From positions 45,276-109,275 of the forward strand of contig JANQJC010000140.1 in the NCBI GenBank assembly GCA_028281825.1: a DNA stretch of 64,000 nucleotides, given 5' to 3'. The stretch is from Flavobacteriales bacterium. GTDB taxonomy: Bacteria; Bacteroidota; Bacteroidia; JANQJC01. The notes below the pieces were generated by a model. The model was not told where the DNA came from. It did no database searches and saw only the letters and a list, made by a program, of their open reading frames with translations. This document shows, in pieces, positions 53,001 through 62,299 of the stretch; within the stretch, counting starts at the first letter, position 1; each line of letters begins with the position of its first letter. A program made the translations under genes and the position numbers.

Positions 53001-53975
53001 AAGTGGACACGCAGCCCAGTGATTGAATTAGCAGAAGATGCCCAACCATCAGTGGGCGATGCTAAGAAAATGAACTTGAGGATGTCTCCATCAGTGGATA
53101 AAGATGGTAACCCTGACGGCAGCGGAACAATGGGTATGGGATGGTTCCCGGGATATGCCATTAATGTGGAGACTGGGGAGCGCCTGAATATCATGTTTGG
53201 TGAGAACTCATGGTTGGCTGGTGAAAATGGTGCTGACATGGTTTGGAACCCCACAAGCAACCAGGAAGATGACCTTGGAAGGGTACTGTTTGGTGGTATG
53301 CACTATATATACATCATGGGCCACAATGGTGGCAATGCAGACACTGATTGCCCTGCTTATGATGAAGGACAGTGGATATACGGTAAGTTATCCAACGGTG
53401 GTGACTTTAATCCAAATGACGTTGATAAGAGGAATGTGTATAAAGACGTGATGTGGGTTAACCTGCCACTTCATCAAGAAGGAACAGAATTTCTGGCTGA
53501 TGAGATTAAGGTGAGAATTAGGATATCCAGACCTTACCAAAGAGAGTTGGGTGCTAACTGGACTGTAGGTTCTCCTCAAAACGATAATCGTCCATTGTAT
53601 ACTTTCAATACTGGCGAATTAGCAACTGTTGTTGAAGATGTAGCTACAGCTGAAGATGCTTTGGATATGATTGGTGTTGTGCCTAATCCATACTACGCTT
53701 ATTCAGAATATGAGTCAAACCAATTTGACAATAGGATTAAGATAATCAACTTGCCTAATGACTGTGAGGTATCTATCTACAGTATTAACGGTAACCTGAT
53801 TAGGAGATTTGAAAAAAGCGACCCTATAACTTCTGTTGAGTGGGATTTAAAAAACTCAGCTGGTATTCCGATTGCCGGTGGTGTTTATCTCATCCATGTT
53901 GAAGTACCAGGTGTAGGTGAAAAGGTAATTAAGTGGTTTGGTGCTTTGCGCCCGATTGACTTAGACCAATTCTAG
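50004..53975 (+). CDS. Giant secreted protein with T9SS-type C-terminal domain
   Basis: 1323 residues. Signal peptide 1-23 (ending SYAE). The bulk has many Asp/Asn-rich acidic loops (DKDGDGFYDPFQGDYPKYD) like calcium-binding repeats but no enzyme motif seen. The last 100 residues (VVPNPYYAYSEYESNQFDNR..., then EVSIYSINGNLIRRF and AGGVYLIHVEVPG) resemble a type A sorting domain with an extra tail. It lies between the large TonB receptor and a PorV/PorQ-like gene, so T9SS export is very likely. Role unknown; surface structural protein or adhesin is plausible. Confidence 0.8.
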   Translation: MKKAGFILTALFASVLFSGVSYAEKYKYGNNGSNKTSSASASSAGCAPPQGSAIMDLNNVRTIVYTGGDMWQNFGAAQALYEVPSGSGKHSLFSGSLWMGGTDVNGQLKLAAMRFRQDGNDFWPGPLTTDGAASITPDQCAKWDKQHFITRAEVNEFVAWFNDPSSFDGYSIPKSITDYPAHGDVTLGQDFYQAPFFDKDGDGFYDPFQGDYPKYDLVGEIDCRVTRDIRLFGDETIWWVFNDKGNIHTESGADAIGMEVHAQAFAFATNDEVNDMTFYNYELINRSSFTLAETYFAQWVDADLGEAIDDFVGCDVPRGLGYCYNGDDVDGSGGPNHYGPNPPAVGVDFFEGPYQDNDDIDNAVGIGFNEALNGLGYGDNIVDNERFGMRRYVYHNNAPGVQGDPQSGADHYNYMRGIWRDNTLMVYGGNGHINNCTSCEPAYFMFPGDSDQEDFWGTNGSPVTSWTEFDAQNTPGDRRFMQSAGPFTLLPGAVNDITVGVVWARASEGNAYASVEKLRKVDDLAQALFENCFKVLNGPDAPDVEIVELDQELVISLSNPVLSNNFNEEYQEIDPFIISPDSLSAQERWDSVYRFQGYQIFQVVASDVSISECIGLGANPDRARLVAQCDIVDSVGQLVNFYFDEGLNASIPVEEIDNNSDEGIKHTFQIKEDLFSTSSSRALVNHKTYYYIAVAYSYNNYKTYDQNDPLQLDGQKRPYLAGRKNALGASIKVYSATPHKPEPRDGGTIINSEYGTGPKLTRVEGRGNGGIALDLTQESIDEILANGKAEQITYENSAGPVDIFVYNPLSVPNAEFTLSLVDTASTPDDLEDDIWELKCVGDECDDDPSTTEVTVTSDRTISIANEQLIPEWGLAVKMVQQELPDEDIPQGGFIEATMQVSNINNLWLNGVVDQDGATIYNWIRSGPVDDGPWADYGDEEQYYEKVTAAGINWAPYFYAARPVSVEGQIVGAPAWTKFNILNRVFNIGSVDVVFTPDQDKWTRSPVIELAEDAQPSVGDAKKMNLRMSPSVDKDGNPDGSGTMGMGWFPGYAINVETGERLNIMFGENSWLAGENGADMVWNPTSNQEDDLGRVLFGGMHYIYIMGHNGGNADTDCPAYDEGQWIYGKLSNGGDFNPNDVDKRNVYKDVMWVNLPLHQEGTEFLADEIKVRIRISRPYQRELGANWTVGSPQNDNRPLYTFNTGELATVVEDVATAEDALDMIGVVPNPYYAYSEYESNQFDNRIKIINLPNDCEVSIYSINGNLIRRFEKSDPITSVEWDLKNSAGIPIAGGVYLIHVEVPGVGEKVIKWFGALRPIDLDQF

Positions 53976-54005
53976 AAATTTGAGAATTAATATCAGCGAT
54001 TTATA

Positions 54006-55079
54006 ATGAGAAAGACTTTTAAATTAGGTGTAATTCTGGCTGCTGGGCTCATGCTCGTGTCTTCAGTTTCTTTTGCAGGTAATGAGGATAGGGTAGGCCA
54101 AGCCGGAGCTCAACAACTATTGATAAATCCATGGGCGCGTAGCTCGGGTTGGGGTGGTGCCAACAGCGCATCAGCTACCGGTCTTGAAGCCATGTACTGG
54201 AACGTGGCTGGTATGTCATTTACCCGCAAAACCGAGGTGATGTTTAACCACACTCGTTGGTTGGTGGGTTCTGATATCAACATCAATGCTTTTGGTTTTA
54301 GTCAAAAGTTGGGTGAGGCCAGTGTACTTGGTTTGGGCATCATGACAATGGATTTTGGTGATATTCCAATCACTACAGTTGATTTGCCTGAGGGTGACAA
54401 TGGTACTTTTTCGCCACAGTTCATGAACTTTGGTCTTTCTTACGCCAAGATATTCTCTAACAGAATTTACGGAGGTATTACAGTGAGGGTGGTTTCTGAG
54501 TCAATCTCAAACCTTAATTCAATGGGTTTTTGCTTTGATGCTGGTATTCAATATGTTACTTCAGTTGGTGATAGAAGCAAGGAACGCAATAAGGATAATC
54601 TGCAATTTGGTATTGCCCTTAAAAACGTAGGACCTCCAATGCAGTATTCTGGTGATGGTATGTCAATAAGGGCGGTGCTTAACTCAGGTTCAAACATTAC
54701 ACTTGAGCAACGTTCAGCGCAATTTGAACTGCCTTCATTACTTAATATTGGAATTACTTATCACTACCGCATGAGCGAAGACAATCGCTTGAGTTTTGCT
54801 GGTACGTTTACTTCAAATTCATTCTCAAAAGACCAATATAGGGCTGGTTTGGAGTATGCCTACAAGAACTATGTGATGCTAAGAGGTGGTTATGTATACG
54901 AGGCTGATGTAACTAATAAAGATGTTACAACAACTGACCTTGCAGGGCCAGTTGCGGGCATGACACTTAGGTTGCCAGTAGGAAAAGAGAAGGTATCAAG
55001 CATTGACCTTGACTATGCTTATCAATTGACTAATAGGTTTGCTGGAGTACATAGTTTAGGCATCCGTATCGCACTGTAA
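54006..55079 (+). CDS. PorV/PorQ-family outer-membrane barrel
   Basis: 357 residues. Signal peptide (ending SFAG) then AGAQQLLINPWARSSGWGGAN and SATGLEAMYWNVAGMSF, the typical N-terminus of PorV/PorQ proteins, followed by amphipathic strands of a 14-stranded type barrel ending GVHSLGIRIAL. PorV shuttles T9SS cargo from the translocon to the attachment complex; paralogues probably serve particular cargo. It is the last gene of the operon (30 bp after the giant secreted protein) and is followed by a terminator. Confidence 0.85.
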   Translation: MRKTFKLGVILAAGLMLVSSVSFAGNEDRVGQAGAQQLLINPWARSSGWGGANSASATGLEAMYWNVAGMSFTRKTEVMFNHTRWLVGSDININAFGFSQKLGEASVLGLGIMTMDFGDIPITTVDLPEGDNGTFSPQFMNFGLSYAKIFSNRIYGGITVRVVSESISNLNSMGFCFDAGIQYVTSVGDRSKERNKDNLQFGIALKNVGPPMQYSGDGMSIRAVLNSGSNITLEQRSAQFELPSLLNIGITYHYRMSEDNRLSFAGTFTSNSFSKDQYRAGLEYAYKNYVMLRGGYVYEADVTNKDVTTTDLAGPVAGMTLRLPVGKEKVSSIDLDYAYQLTNRFAGVHSLGIRIAL

Positions 55080-55111
55080 AATAATTTTTTTATAATTTTG
55101 TACTGAAAGAG

Positions 55112-55135
55112 TCCCGCTTAGGCGGGATTCTTTTC
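55112..55135 (+). terminator. Rho-independent terminator after the PorV-like gene
   Basis: TCCCGC (55112-55117) pairs with GCGGGA (55122-55127) around a TTAG loop, followed by TTCTTTTC. It closes the three-gene operon starting at 46293. Confidence 0.8.
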
Positions 55136-55183
55136 GTTTGGTTCAATATGAACCTTTGCACCTTTTAACTAATATTTTATTTT

Positions 55184-55654
55184 ATGTCAACTGTATATTT
55201 CACTGAGGAAGGCCTCAAGAAACTCAAGGATGAGTTGGACCACCTGAAAAGGGTGGAAAGGCCAAAAATATCCAAGCAAATAGCCGAAGCCAGGGACAAG
55301 GGCGACCTTTCAGAGAATGCGGAGTATGATGCTGCGAAAGAGGCACAGGGTATGCTTGAAATGAAAATTTCGAAAATGCAGGACCAGGTGAGTAACGCAC
55401 GTGTGATTGATGAGTCTCAATTGGATACCAGCAAGGTAGTGATACTTACCAAGGTAAAAATCCAGAATGTTGCCAACAAGGCAGTGATGGAGTACACCAT
55501 AGTACCCGCTAATGAGGCTGACCTTAAGGCCGGAAAAATTTCAGTTGAAACACCTATTGCCAAAGGATTACTTGGAAAATCAGTGGGTGATGAAGTGGAG
55601 ATACAAGTGCCTTCAGGCAAGATGAAGTTCAAGATACTTGAAATTAGCATATAA
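55184..55654 (+). CDS. greA: Transcription elongation factor GreA
   Basis: 156 residues, usual GreA length. The N-terminal coiled coil carries EARDKGDLSENAEYDAAKEAQ, containing the conserved acidic tip (Asp/Glu) that enters the RNA polymerase channel and stimulates cleavage of backtracked transcripts. The C-terminal FKBP-like domain ends with GKSVGDEVEIQVPSGKMKFK. AACCTTTG at about 55150 may be part of its promoter. Its stop overlaps the HIT gene start (TAATG). Confidence 0.96.
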   Translation: MSTVYFTEEGLKKLKDELDHLKRVERPKISKQIAEARDKGDLSENAEYDAAKEAQGMLEMKISKMQDQVSNARVIDESQLDTSKVVILTKVKIQNVANKAVMEYTIVPANEADLKAGKISVETPIAKGLLGKSVGDEVEIQVPSGKMKFKILEISI

Positions 55655-56055
55655 TGTCCAGTATTTTCACCCGCATAATAAACGGCGACATACCTTGCCA
55701 TAAGGTAGCGGAAGATGATAATTACCTTGCCTTTTTGGATATCAACCCATTGAAGAAGGGGCATACATTGGCAATACCCAAAAAAGAGGTAGACTACATT
55801 TTTGATTTGGATGATGAGACTTATTCAGGTTTAATGCAATTTGCCAAGAAAGTATCCCTCGCCATTGAAAAGGTAGTGACTTGTGAGCGCATTGGTGTGG
55901 CTGTGATTGGCCTCGAGGTTCCGCATGCACATGTGCATTTAGTACCTATAGATGGTATTGGTGATATCAACTTTGCTAAGCCGAAAGTTCAAATAGACAG
56001 CGCAGAGATGCAGGAGTTGGCCTTACGTATCAAAACTGAATTTGATAAGGCTTAG
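55654..56055 (+). CDS. HIT-family nucleotide-binding protein
   Basis: 133 residues. The histidine triad PHAHVHLVP is intact (His91, His93, His95). HIT proteins hydrolyse nucleoside phosphoramidates or dinucleotides; the bacterial role is not well defined. Start [17 protein letters not shown] is typical. The ATG shares a base with the greA stop, so translation is probably coupled. Its stop overlaps the converging ruvC stop by four bases. Confidence 0.93.
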   Translation: MSSIFTRIINGDIPCHKVAEDDNYLAFLDINPLKKGHTLAIPKKEVDYIFDLDDETYSGLMQFAKKVSLAIEKVVTCERIGVAVIGLEVPHAHVHLVPIDGIGDINFAKPKVQIDSAEMQELALRIKTEFDKA

Positions 56056-56618
56056 ACCTTTCTGTCGGGATTATCTGTTAAAAAACTTTTCCAACCTGAG
56101 TAGGTTTTACCACCCGTAGAGACATTTTTTTGAAAATAGTGGCACATGGCTGCTGCGAGGCCATCTGTGGCATCCAGAGGTCCATCAAATGCCTTCATAT
56201 CCAAAATGCTATAGAGCATACCTGCCACTTGCTCCTTAGAAGCATTTCCATTTCCTGTGATAGATTGCTTGATTTTTTTGGGAGAGTATTCAAAGATGGG
56301 TATTTGCCTGTATAATGCAGCTGCAATGGCTACACCCTGTGCACGCCCCAGCTTGAGCATGGATTGTACATTCTTACCATAAAAAGGCGCCTCAATAGCG
56401 AGTTCATCGGGGTGATACTCATCTATCAGGCTAAGGGTGCGTTCGAAAATTTTTCTTAAACGCGTGGCATGGTCTGCAAACTTATCCAGTTTTAATACGC
56501 CCATGGTACTTAGCTTGGGGTCTTTACCTTGAAGGTGGATGATGCCATAGCCCATTACAATAGTACCAGGGTCAATACCCAAAATAATGCGGTCTTGATT
56601 TGTTTTTTTGTTGCTCAT
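56052..56618 (-). CDS. ruvC: Holliday junction endonuclease RuvC
   Basis: 188 residues. All four acidic catalytic residues can be placed: Asp16 (IILGIDPGT), Glu76 (DELAIEAP), Asp149 and Asp152 ([14 protein letters not shown]). It cuts four-way junctions during recombinational repair with RuvAB. ruvA/ruvB are not adjacent. Its start overlaps the stop of the methyltransferase gene upstream by four bases, and its end overlaps the HIT gene. Confidence 0.95.
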   Translation of the reverse strand: MSNKKTNQDRIILGIDPGTIVMGYGIIHLQGKDPKLSTMGVLKLDKFADHATRLRKIFERTLSLIDEYHPDELAIEAPFYGKNVQSMLKLGRAQGVAIAAALYRQIPIFEYSPKKIKQSITGNGNASKEQVAGMLYSILDMKAFDGPLDATDGLAAAMCHYFQKNVSTGGKTYSGWKSFLTDNPDRKV

Positions 56619-57358
56619 CTTCTTTTAAACTCGCTGCAAGCTATAGCGCAGGCAAAGGCGGCATTTAATGATTCGGCTTTATCGCTACTATTGTTAAACG
56701 AGGGGATGTGAATTTTCTTGTTCGCCAATTCAATCAACTCATTGGATATGCCATTGGCTTCGTTACCTATCACCAAGATACCATTCTTTGCTAATTCGGT
56801 GGTATAAATATTCTCACCACCAAGGGTGGTGGCATATATTGGTTGTTGTTTTTTTAATTCTGCAAGTGTTTCCCTTAGGTTGACATAGTGCAATGATACC
56901 CTGAAAAGGGAGCCCATAGTAGCTTGTATGGTTTTGGGGTTATATTGGTCTACGCAGTCGTCGGAGCAAAGTATATGCTCAATACCAAACCAGTCGGCCA
57001 TGCGGATGATAGTGCCTAAGTTGCCTGGGTCACGGACACTCTCCAATGCCAATACCAGCTGGTTGTTGATGGCTTGCAGTTCTAGCTTGGATTCTTTGAT
57101 TCTTACCAGGGCTAGTACTTGATTTGGAGTTTTGAGTCCGCTTATTTTTTGCAGTTCCTGATTAGAAATGACCTCAAATGGCCCTGATTTAATAGGTGGG
57201 GTGTAATCGAGTGTGTGGTATATACTTTCTACCAAATTGGGTTTCTTAAGTAGCTCTTCAAGCACTTTAGGGCCTTCAGCAATAAACATTTTATGTTTGA
57301 GCCTGAACTTTTTGAGTTGTAGTGAAGTGATGAATTGAATGTCTTTTTTAGACAGCAT
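56615..57358 (-). CDS. TrmH/SpoU-family rRNA or tRNA 2'-O-methyltransferase
   Basis: 247 residues: a short N-terminal RNA-binding region followed by the knotted SPOUT domain with [20 protein letters not shown] (motif 1), [10 protein letters not shown] (motif 2) and [20 protein letters not shown] (motif 3, slightly altered from the usual IPM..SLNVSVA). It methylates ribose in structured RNA using S-adenosylmethionine; the target base cannot be told. It is divergent from the TamL-like gene, a gene order I recall as common in this phylum. Confidence 0.92.
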   Translation of the reverse strand: MLSKKDIQFITSLQLKKFRLKHKMFIAEGPKVLEELLKKPNLVESIYHTLDYTPPIKSGPFEVISNQELQKISGLKTPNQVLALVRIKESKLELQAINNQLVLALESVRDPGNLGTIIRMADWFGIEHILCSDDCVDQYNPKTIQATMGSLFRVSLHYVNLRETLAELKKQQPIYATTLGGENIYTTELAKNGILVIGNEANGISNELIELANKKIHIPSFNNSSDKAESLNAAFACAIACSEFKRR

Positions 57359-57380
57359 TTTATTCCCTATTGGCGTGATA

Positions 57381-57413
57381 TTTGATTACTGCCCAATATT
57401 AATACTAATTTTG
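57381..57413 (+). promoter_or_regulatory. Promoter for the TamL-like gene
   Basis: TTTG (57381-57384) and TAATTTTG (57406-57413) with 21 bp between fit the phylum pattern and lie just before the TTG start codon at 57430. Confidence 0.55.
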
Positions 57414-57429
57414 CTAAGACATTATTCTG

Positions 57430-59892
57430 TTGACGCAAGCATTGGGCCGAATACCACAATTTCTTCTGTTTATACTAGCCATAGGTGGTTTGTTACTGGC
57501 ATCGTGTAGCCCTACACGAAAGCTGAATGAGGGGGAGTATCTTTTGGTGAAGAATAAAATAACCATAGCCAGGGAGAATACCACTATTGATAAAAGCGAA
57601 TTGGAAGGCTATATCAGGCAAAAGCCCAACAGGAAGATATTGGGTGTTTTCAGGTTTCACTTGCAGGCGTATAATGCCGGTAAAAACAAAAAAGAAGGAA
57701 AGTTTAGCAACTGGTTGATGAATACTGTGGGTGAAGAGCCTGTAATTTTAGATAAATTTTTGACCAACAGCACTGAACGGCAATTTGAGATATACCTTGC
57801 CAATCGGGGGTATTTTAATGCGGAAGTGACAGATACCGTTGAGTACAAAAAGAAGAGAAAACTATGGCACATGATTCAATATATGGTTGGTGCCAGAGAC
57901 ACTATACCCTATAAGCGAAAGAAAAAAGCCACCGTTGAGTACACTATTCACCCCAATGAGCCTTACAAGCTTGGAAATATCAAATACTCGATTAAAGACA
58001 GTAAACTGGAGGGGATAGTAAAAAGCAAACTCTCCAACACTAGTTTGTTGAAGTCTGGGATGCAATATGATTCTGACGCCATGCAAAAAGAGCGGGAGCG
58101 TATTACCGCCAGGCTAAAGAATATGGGGTACTTCCATTTTGCCAAGGAGTATATCTTTTTTGAGGCGGATAGCAGTGTGGGTGGAAAGCAGGTGGACATT
58201 ACCATGTACATCAAGAACGTGCCAGTGAAAACCACTGATGGGGACACCATTGCTGATAAGCCTCATGAAGTATATTACCTGAATAATATTTACATCAACA
58301 CCGACTACTCAGCCAGACAGCGTAATACTATCAGGCAAGATACCCTGATACATGATAATGTGACATTTACCTATAAAGGTAAGATGAAGTACAAGCCGGA
58401 GACCATCTTGGGAGCTGTGTTTTTCAATAAAGAGACATCAGATACTTTGCTGTTGTATGAAGAGAGGCACCGCGAAAGAACTTACCAGTATTTGAGTGGA
58501 TTAAGGGCATTTAGGTATATCAATATTGAGTTTAAGGAAACCGGTGTGAAGAACGGTAAGAACATTTTGGACTGCTATATACAACTGTCTCCTTCACCAA
58601 AACAGTCATTTTCATTTGAGGCCAAGGGTACACATACTTCAGGCAACTATGGTGTGGCTGGTGCTGTTACCTTCCAGAATAAGAATGCTTTTAGGGGGGC
58701 AGAGCGGTTTGAGATACAGTTGGCCGGTGGCCTTGAAATACAGCAACTGCTGGTGCCATCAACAGAGGACGAGAATATTATTAATAATGTACCTTTTAAC
58801 ACCATTGAGATGGCACCTGAAATGCGGCTTACTGTTCCGCGCCTGGTAACTCCGTTTTTCAAAATACGTGGCTTACCCAAAATATTCAATAAGGAAACAC
58901 GCTTTAGCCTTTCTTATAATTTCCAGCAAAGGCCAGATTTCACAAGGTCTATTATTACTGGTTCATATGGTTACGAAGGCCAGTTGACGCGAATATCAAG
59001 GTTGATATTTAATCCAGTGGAAGTGAATGCGGTGAATGTATACAATGAGGCAAGTACATTTATTGAAAAACTAGACGCTCTCAATAACCAACTGTTAAAG
59101 AGAAGTTTTGAGCCTCACCTTACTACCGTTACCAATGCCAGCTATGTATTTAGTAATCAAAGTATAAAGAGGAAAAATGAGAATTTCACCTATGTGAGGA
59201 TAAAAGGAGAACTATCAGGAAACCTGTTACGTGGCATTTTCAATATGGTGGGGGCTGAAAAAGATACTTTCGGTAGTTATACCATTGGTGGTATTCCCTT
59301 TGCGCAGTATTGGAAAATAGAAAGTGATTACAGGCGATATTGGGTGATGAACGAGCGCAGCATGTTGGTAGGGCGTGTGATGGTTGGAGCAGCTTTTCCA
59401 TTGGATAATTTGCAGGTATTGCCTTTTGAGAGCAGTTTTATTGCAGGTGGCGCCAACGATGTGAGGGCCTGGCGTAACCGTGAACTTGGCCCTGGTAGCT
59501 TGGATACTGATGCCAAGAAAAACCTTGACCAGTTTGGAGATGCCAAACTGGAGTTGAACCTGGAATATCGCTTTGATATCTATAAATGGATAAAGGGAGC
59601 CTTTTTTGCCGATGCTGGTAATATATGGTTGGTAAAGAAAGATGAAAGCAGGCCAAATGCCCACTTTGAGATAAATAGGTTTTACAAGGAGTTGGGTGTG
59701 GGAGTTGGTTCTGGATTAAGGTTAGACTTTAACTTTTTTGTAATCAGGACGGATGCAGCCATTAAACTGTATGACCCGTCACAGCCTGAGTATAACCTTG
59801 ATGACCCGACTCGCAATAACCCAAGGTGGAGATTGCCTAAGTGGCAATTTCAGCAGATGATATTGAACCTGGGTATCGGGTATCCTTTTTAA
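57430..59892 (+). CDS. tamL: TamL-like BamA/TamA-family outer-membrane assembly lipoprotein
   Basis: 820 residues from a TTG start (no suitable ATG precedes the signal). The signal peptide ends LLASC, giving a lipidated Cys, unlike ordinary BamA or TamA; this lipoprotein form is known in Bacteroidota as TamL. POTRA-like domains fill roughly 30-400 and a 16-stranded barrel the rest, with FIAGGANDVRAWRNRELGPGS near 680 (the conserved barrel plug loop) and end ILNLGIGYPF. It probably assembles outer-membrane proteins with TamB. Gene identity (tamL) is inferred from the lipobox and the family. Confidence 0.8.
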   Translation: MTQALGRIPQFLLFILAIGGLLLASCSPTRKLNEGEYLLVKNKITIARENTTIDKSELEGYIRQKPNRKILGVFRFHLQAYNAGKNKKEGKFSNWLMNTVGEEPVILDKFLTNSTERQFEIYLANRGYFNAEVTDTVEYKKKRKLWHMIQYMVGARDTIPYKRKKKATVEYTIHPNEPYKLGNIKYSIKDSKLEGIVKSKLSNTSLLKSGMQYDSDAMQKERERITARLKNMGYFHFAKEYIFFEADSSVGGKQVDITMYIKNVPVKTTDGDTIADKPHEVYYLNNIYINTDYSARQRNTIRQDTLIHDNVTFTYKGKMKYKPETILGAVFFNKETSDTLLLYEERHRERTYQYLSGLRAFRYINIEFKETGVKNGKNILDCYIQLSPSPKQSFSFEAKGTHTSGNYGVAGAVTFQNKNAFRGAERFEIQLAGGLEIQQLLVPSTEDENIINNVPFNTIEMAPEMRLTVPRLVTPFFKIRGLPKIFNKETRFSLSYNFQQRPDFTRSIITGSYGYEGQLTRISRLIFNPVEVNAVNVYNEASTFIEKLDALNNQLLKRSFEPHLTTVTNASYVFSNQSIKRKNENFTYVRIKGELSGNLLRGIFNMVGAEKDTFGSYTIGGIPFAQYWKIESDYRRYWVMNERSMLVGRVMVGAAFPLDNLQVLPFESSFIAGGANDVRAWRNRELGPGSLDTDAKKNLDQFGDAKLELNLEYRFDIYKWIKGAFFADAGNIWLVKKDESRPNAHFEINRFYKELGVGVGSGLRLDFNFFVIRTDAAIKLYDPSQPEYNLDDPTRNNPRWRLPKWQFQQMILNLGIGYPF

Positions 59893-59917
59893 GTTGTTCA
59901 TTACTCGTCATTACTTA

Positions 59918-59949
59918 TTGAAATCCTTACGTAAGAATTTTTACTTTTG
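59918..59949 (+). promoter_or_regulatory. Promoter for the aldolase gene
   Basis: TTG (59918-59920) and TACTTTTG (59942-59949), 21 bp apart; the -7 element is an exact match to the phylum pattern. Located 31 bp before the ATG. Confidence 0.6.
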
Positions 59950-59980
59950 CGGTCTTAATGTGAAACTATAAACATCTATT

Positions 59981-61045
59981 ATGTCATATAATAAGATTGT
60001 AGAAATACTTGGTTCTGAAGCTGATAGCCTGTTGAAACACCAATCACAAACCATCAGCAAAGATGTTTTGATACAACCCGGCGGTGATTTTGTAGACCGC
60101 ATTTTCACTCACACCAACAGAAACAACCAAGTGTTGAGAAGCCTTGAGTCTATCTATAACCACGGTCGATTGGGTGGTAGTGGATATGTATCGATACTGC
60201 CAGTAGACCAAGGTATTGAGCACTCAGGTGGGGCATCATTTGCGCCTAACCCGATTTATTTTGACCCTGAGAAGATTGTGGAGTTGGCTATTGAAGGCGG
60301 TTGTAATGCAGTAGCTTCAACTTTTGGTGTGTTGGCAACTTCATCAAGAAAGTACGCGCATAAGATTCCTTTTATCGTGAAGGTGAATCATAATGAATTT
60401 TTAACATACCCTAATAATTATGACCAAATTATGTTTGGCACGGTAGAAGAAGCCTGGAATTTGGGGGCTGTTGGTATTGGTGCTACTATCTACTTTGGTT
60501 CAGAAGAATCTTCACGCCAAATACAAGAAGTAGCTGAGGCATTTGAATACGCCCATGAATTGGGTATGGCAACTATATTGTGGTGTTACCTGAGAAATAG
60601 TGACTTTAAGAAAGACGGTACGGATTACCATACTGCTGCTGACTTAACTGGCCAGGCGAATCACCTGGGTGTGACTATCCAGGCAGATATCATCAAACAG
60701 AAGCTACCAACCAATAATGGTGGATACAATGCCATTGAGTTTGGCAAAACACATAAGAAAGTATATAGTGATTTGACTACTGACCATCCAATAGACCTTA
60801 CGCGCTATCAAGTGGCTAACTGCTACATGGGCCGCATTGGTTTGATTAACTCGGGTGGTGCTTCAACGGGAGCGGTGAATAGCGATATGCAGCAAGCTGT
60901 TGCCACTGCTGTGGTAAACAAGAGGGCAGGTGGTCATGGACTTATCTCAGGACGTAAGGCATTCCAAAAGCCAATGAATGAAGGTGTTGAGTTGTTGAAC
61001 GCAATTCAGGACGTTTATTTGGCAAAAGAGATAGATTTAGCCTAA
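59981..61045 (+). CDS. Class I fructose-bisphosphate aldolase (DhnA/FbaB type)
   Basis: 354 residues. The bacterial-type class I signature is visible: [34 protein letters not shown] (with the Lys that may help the Schiff base site) and [20 protein letters not shown] (phosphate binding). It splits fructose 1,6-bisphosphate into triose phosphates in glycolysis and gluconeogenesis. A terminator-like hairpin follows at 61064, and accD lies 58 bp downstream. Confidence 0.93.
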   Translation: MSYNKIVEILGSEADSLLKHQSQTISKDVLIQPGGDFVDRIFTHTNRNNQVLRSLESIYNHGRLGGSGYVSILPVDQGIEHSGGASFAPNPIYFDPEKIVELAIEGGCNAVASTFGVLATSSRKYAHKIPFIVKVNHNEFLTYPNNYDQIMFGTVEEAWNLGAVGIGATIYFGSEESSRQIQEVAEAFEYAHELGMATILWCYLRNSDFKKDGTDYHTAADLTGQANHLGVTIQADIIKQKLPTNNGGYNAIEFGKTHKKVYSDLTTDHPIDLTRYQVANCYMGRIGLINSGGASTGAVNSDMQQAVATAVVNKRAGGHGLISGRKAFQKPMNEGVELLNAIQDVYLAKEIDLA

Positions 61046-61063
61046 ATTCGTTTTAAATTTTTA

Positions 61064-61096
61064 AAAAGGGAAGTACGGGAAACTGTGCTTCCTTTT
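61064..61096 (+). terminator. Terminator-like hairpin between aldolase gene and accD
   Basis: AAAGG-AAG-AC pairs with GT-CTT-CCTTT with one bulged G and a G-T pair, loop about eight bases, then TTTTAT. It lies only seven bases before the accD ATG, so it may attenuate rather than end transcription. Confidence 0.55.
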
Positions 61097-61103
61097 ATGC
61101 AAC

Positions 61104-61952
61104 ATGGGCTGGTTTAAACGCATAAAAGAAGGTATTACCACCTCTACCAAAGACAAGAAGGAGACCCCTGAAGGGCTTTGGTACAAGTGTACCAATTGTA
61201 AGCATATCATGCCAAGTGCAGAGCATGCAGCTAACTATTATGTATGCGAAAAATGTGAATATCATACCCGTATTACTGCGCAAGATTATTTCGAAATTCT
61301 TTTTGATGACGGTAAGTATGTTGAGCGGGATAAAGAACTTAGGTCGGCTGACCCACAGGGTTTTGTGGATACCAAGGATTACAAATCAAGGTTAAAGGCG
61401 TCAGAGGAAAAAACTGGATTAAAGGATGCAATTAGGACTGCTTATGGCAAGATAGAAGGTGAAGAACTAGCCATTGCCTGTATGGACTTTAACTTCATTG
61501 GTGGTTCTATGGGCTCAGTAGTAGGTGAAAAGATATCTCGTATAATAGACCATTGCTTGAGAAACAAGAAGCCCTTGCTGATTATCTCTAAGTCGGGTGG
61601 TGCCAGGATGATGGAGAGTGCTTTCTCATTGATGCAGATGGCTAAGACTTCAGCTAAGCTAACTTTAATGGCTGAAGCCAAATTGCCTTATATTTCATTA
61701 CTCACAGATCCTACTACTGGCGGTGTGACTGCCTCTTACGCTATGCTGGGTGATATGAATATCGCTGAGCCGGGAGCATTGATAGGCTTTGCAGGACCGA
61801 GGGTGGTAAAAGAAACCATAGGCAAAGACTTGCCTAAAGGTTTCCAAACTTCAGAGTTTGTGTTGGAGCATGGTTTCCTTGATTTCATTGTGCACCGCAA
61901 AGAGTTGAAATCGAGGCTTGCCCAAGTGATAAGTATGCTGAAAGAAAAGTAG
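61104..61952 (+). CDS. accD: Acetyl-CoA carboxylase carboxyltransferase subunit beta
   Basis: 282 residues. The N-terminal zinc ribbon has four cysteines, Cys29/Cys32 and Cys48/Cys51. The crotonase-like domain carries [17 protein letters not shown] and [16 protein letters not shown]. With AccA it transfers the carboxyl group from biotin to acetyl-CoA, the first step of fatty acid synthesis. accA is not in this window. Confidence 0.96.
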   Translation: MGWFKRIKEGITTSTKDKKETPEGLWYKCTNCKHIMPSAEHAANYYVCEKCEYHTRITAQDYFEILFDDGKYVERDKELRSADPQGFVDTKDYKSRLKASEEKTGLKDAIRTAYGKIEGEELAIACMDFNFIGGSMGSVVGEKISRIIDHCLRNKKPLLIISKSGGARMMESAFSLMQMAKTSAKLTLMAEAKLPYISLLTDPTTGGVTASYAMLGDMNIAEPGALIGFAGPRVVKETIGKDLPKGFQTSEFVLEHGFLDFIVHRKELKSRLAQVISMLKEK

Positions 61953-62113
61953 CCTGAGGACTAAACTTTCGTTTTTTCGGTCTTTGGAACTTTCTCCTTT
62001 AAAATCGAAGGTTTTCGTTATCTGAATTTTGGGTAAGCTCTTTTGTATTATGTAATTTGCATTTAATTGATATGCTAACACCCTTCTCCCCGCAATAACT
62101 TTTTATCATTCAT

Positions 62114-62157
62114 CGCTAGCGGTTTCCCTCAAAGGAAACCGATGTGCGTGGCTAGTG
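62114..62157. other. Nested inverted repeat
   Basis: Seven-base arms (CGCTAGC 62114-62120 with GCTAGTG 62151-62157, one G-T pair) enclose a perfect stem GGTTTCC/GGAAACC (62121-62127, 62134-62140). No T-run follows on either strand. It may be a structured RNA end or part of a dispersed repeat. The gap 61953-62299 holds only this and the fragment at 62152-62283. Confidence 0.4.
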
Positions 62158-62283
62158 CTTTGCAAGCCTGAGAAGCTCAAACTCCTGGGCGAACATCCAT
62201 TGAGGTTTCTTTGCATAGTTGTAAAGTGCGTTTGGTGGCTTCAAGACACGGGCACGGTAAGACTTTGAAGGCAAATGAAGGCT
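62152..62283 (-). pseudogene. Coding-like fragment without start codon
   Basis: A 43-codon open frame on the minus strand, without ATG, has protein-like composition (RVLKPPNALYNYAKKPQWMF, then AQEFELLRLAKH) and ends at the base of the nested hairpin. It begins 17 bp after the XRE gene stop. It may be the tail of a lost gene or a dispersed repeat. Recognition is tentative. Confidence 0.3.
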
Positions 62284-62299
62284 TTAAGGGAAAGAAATA

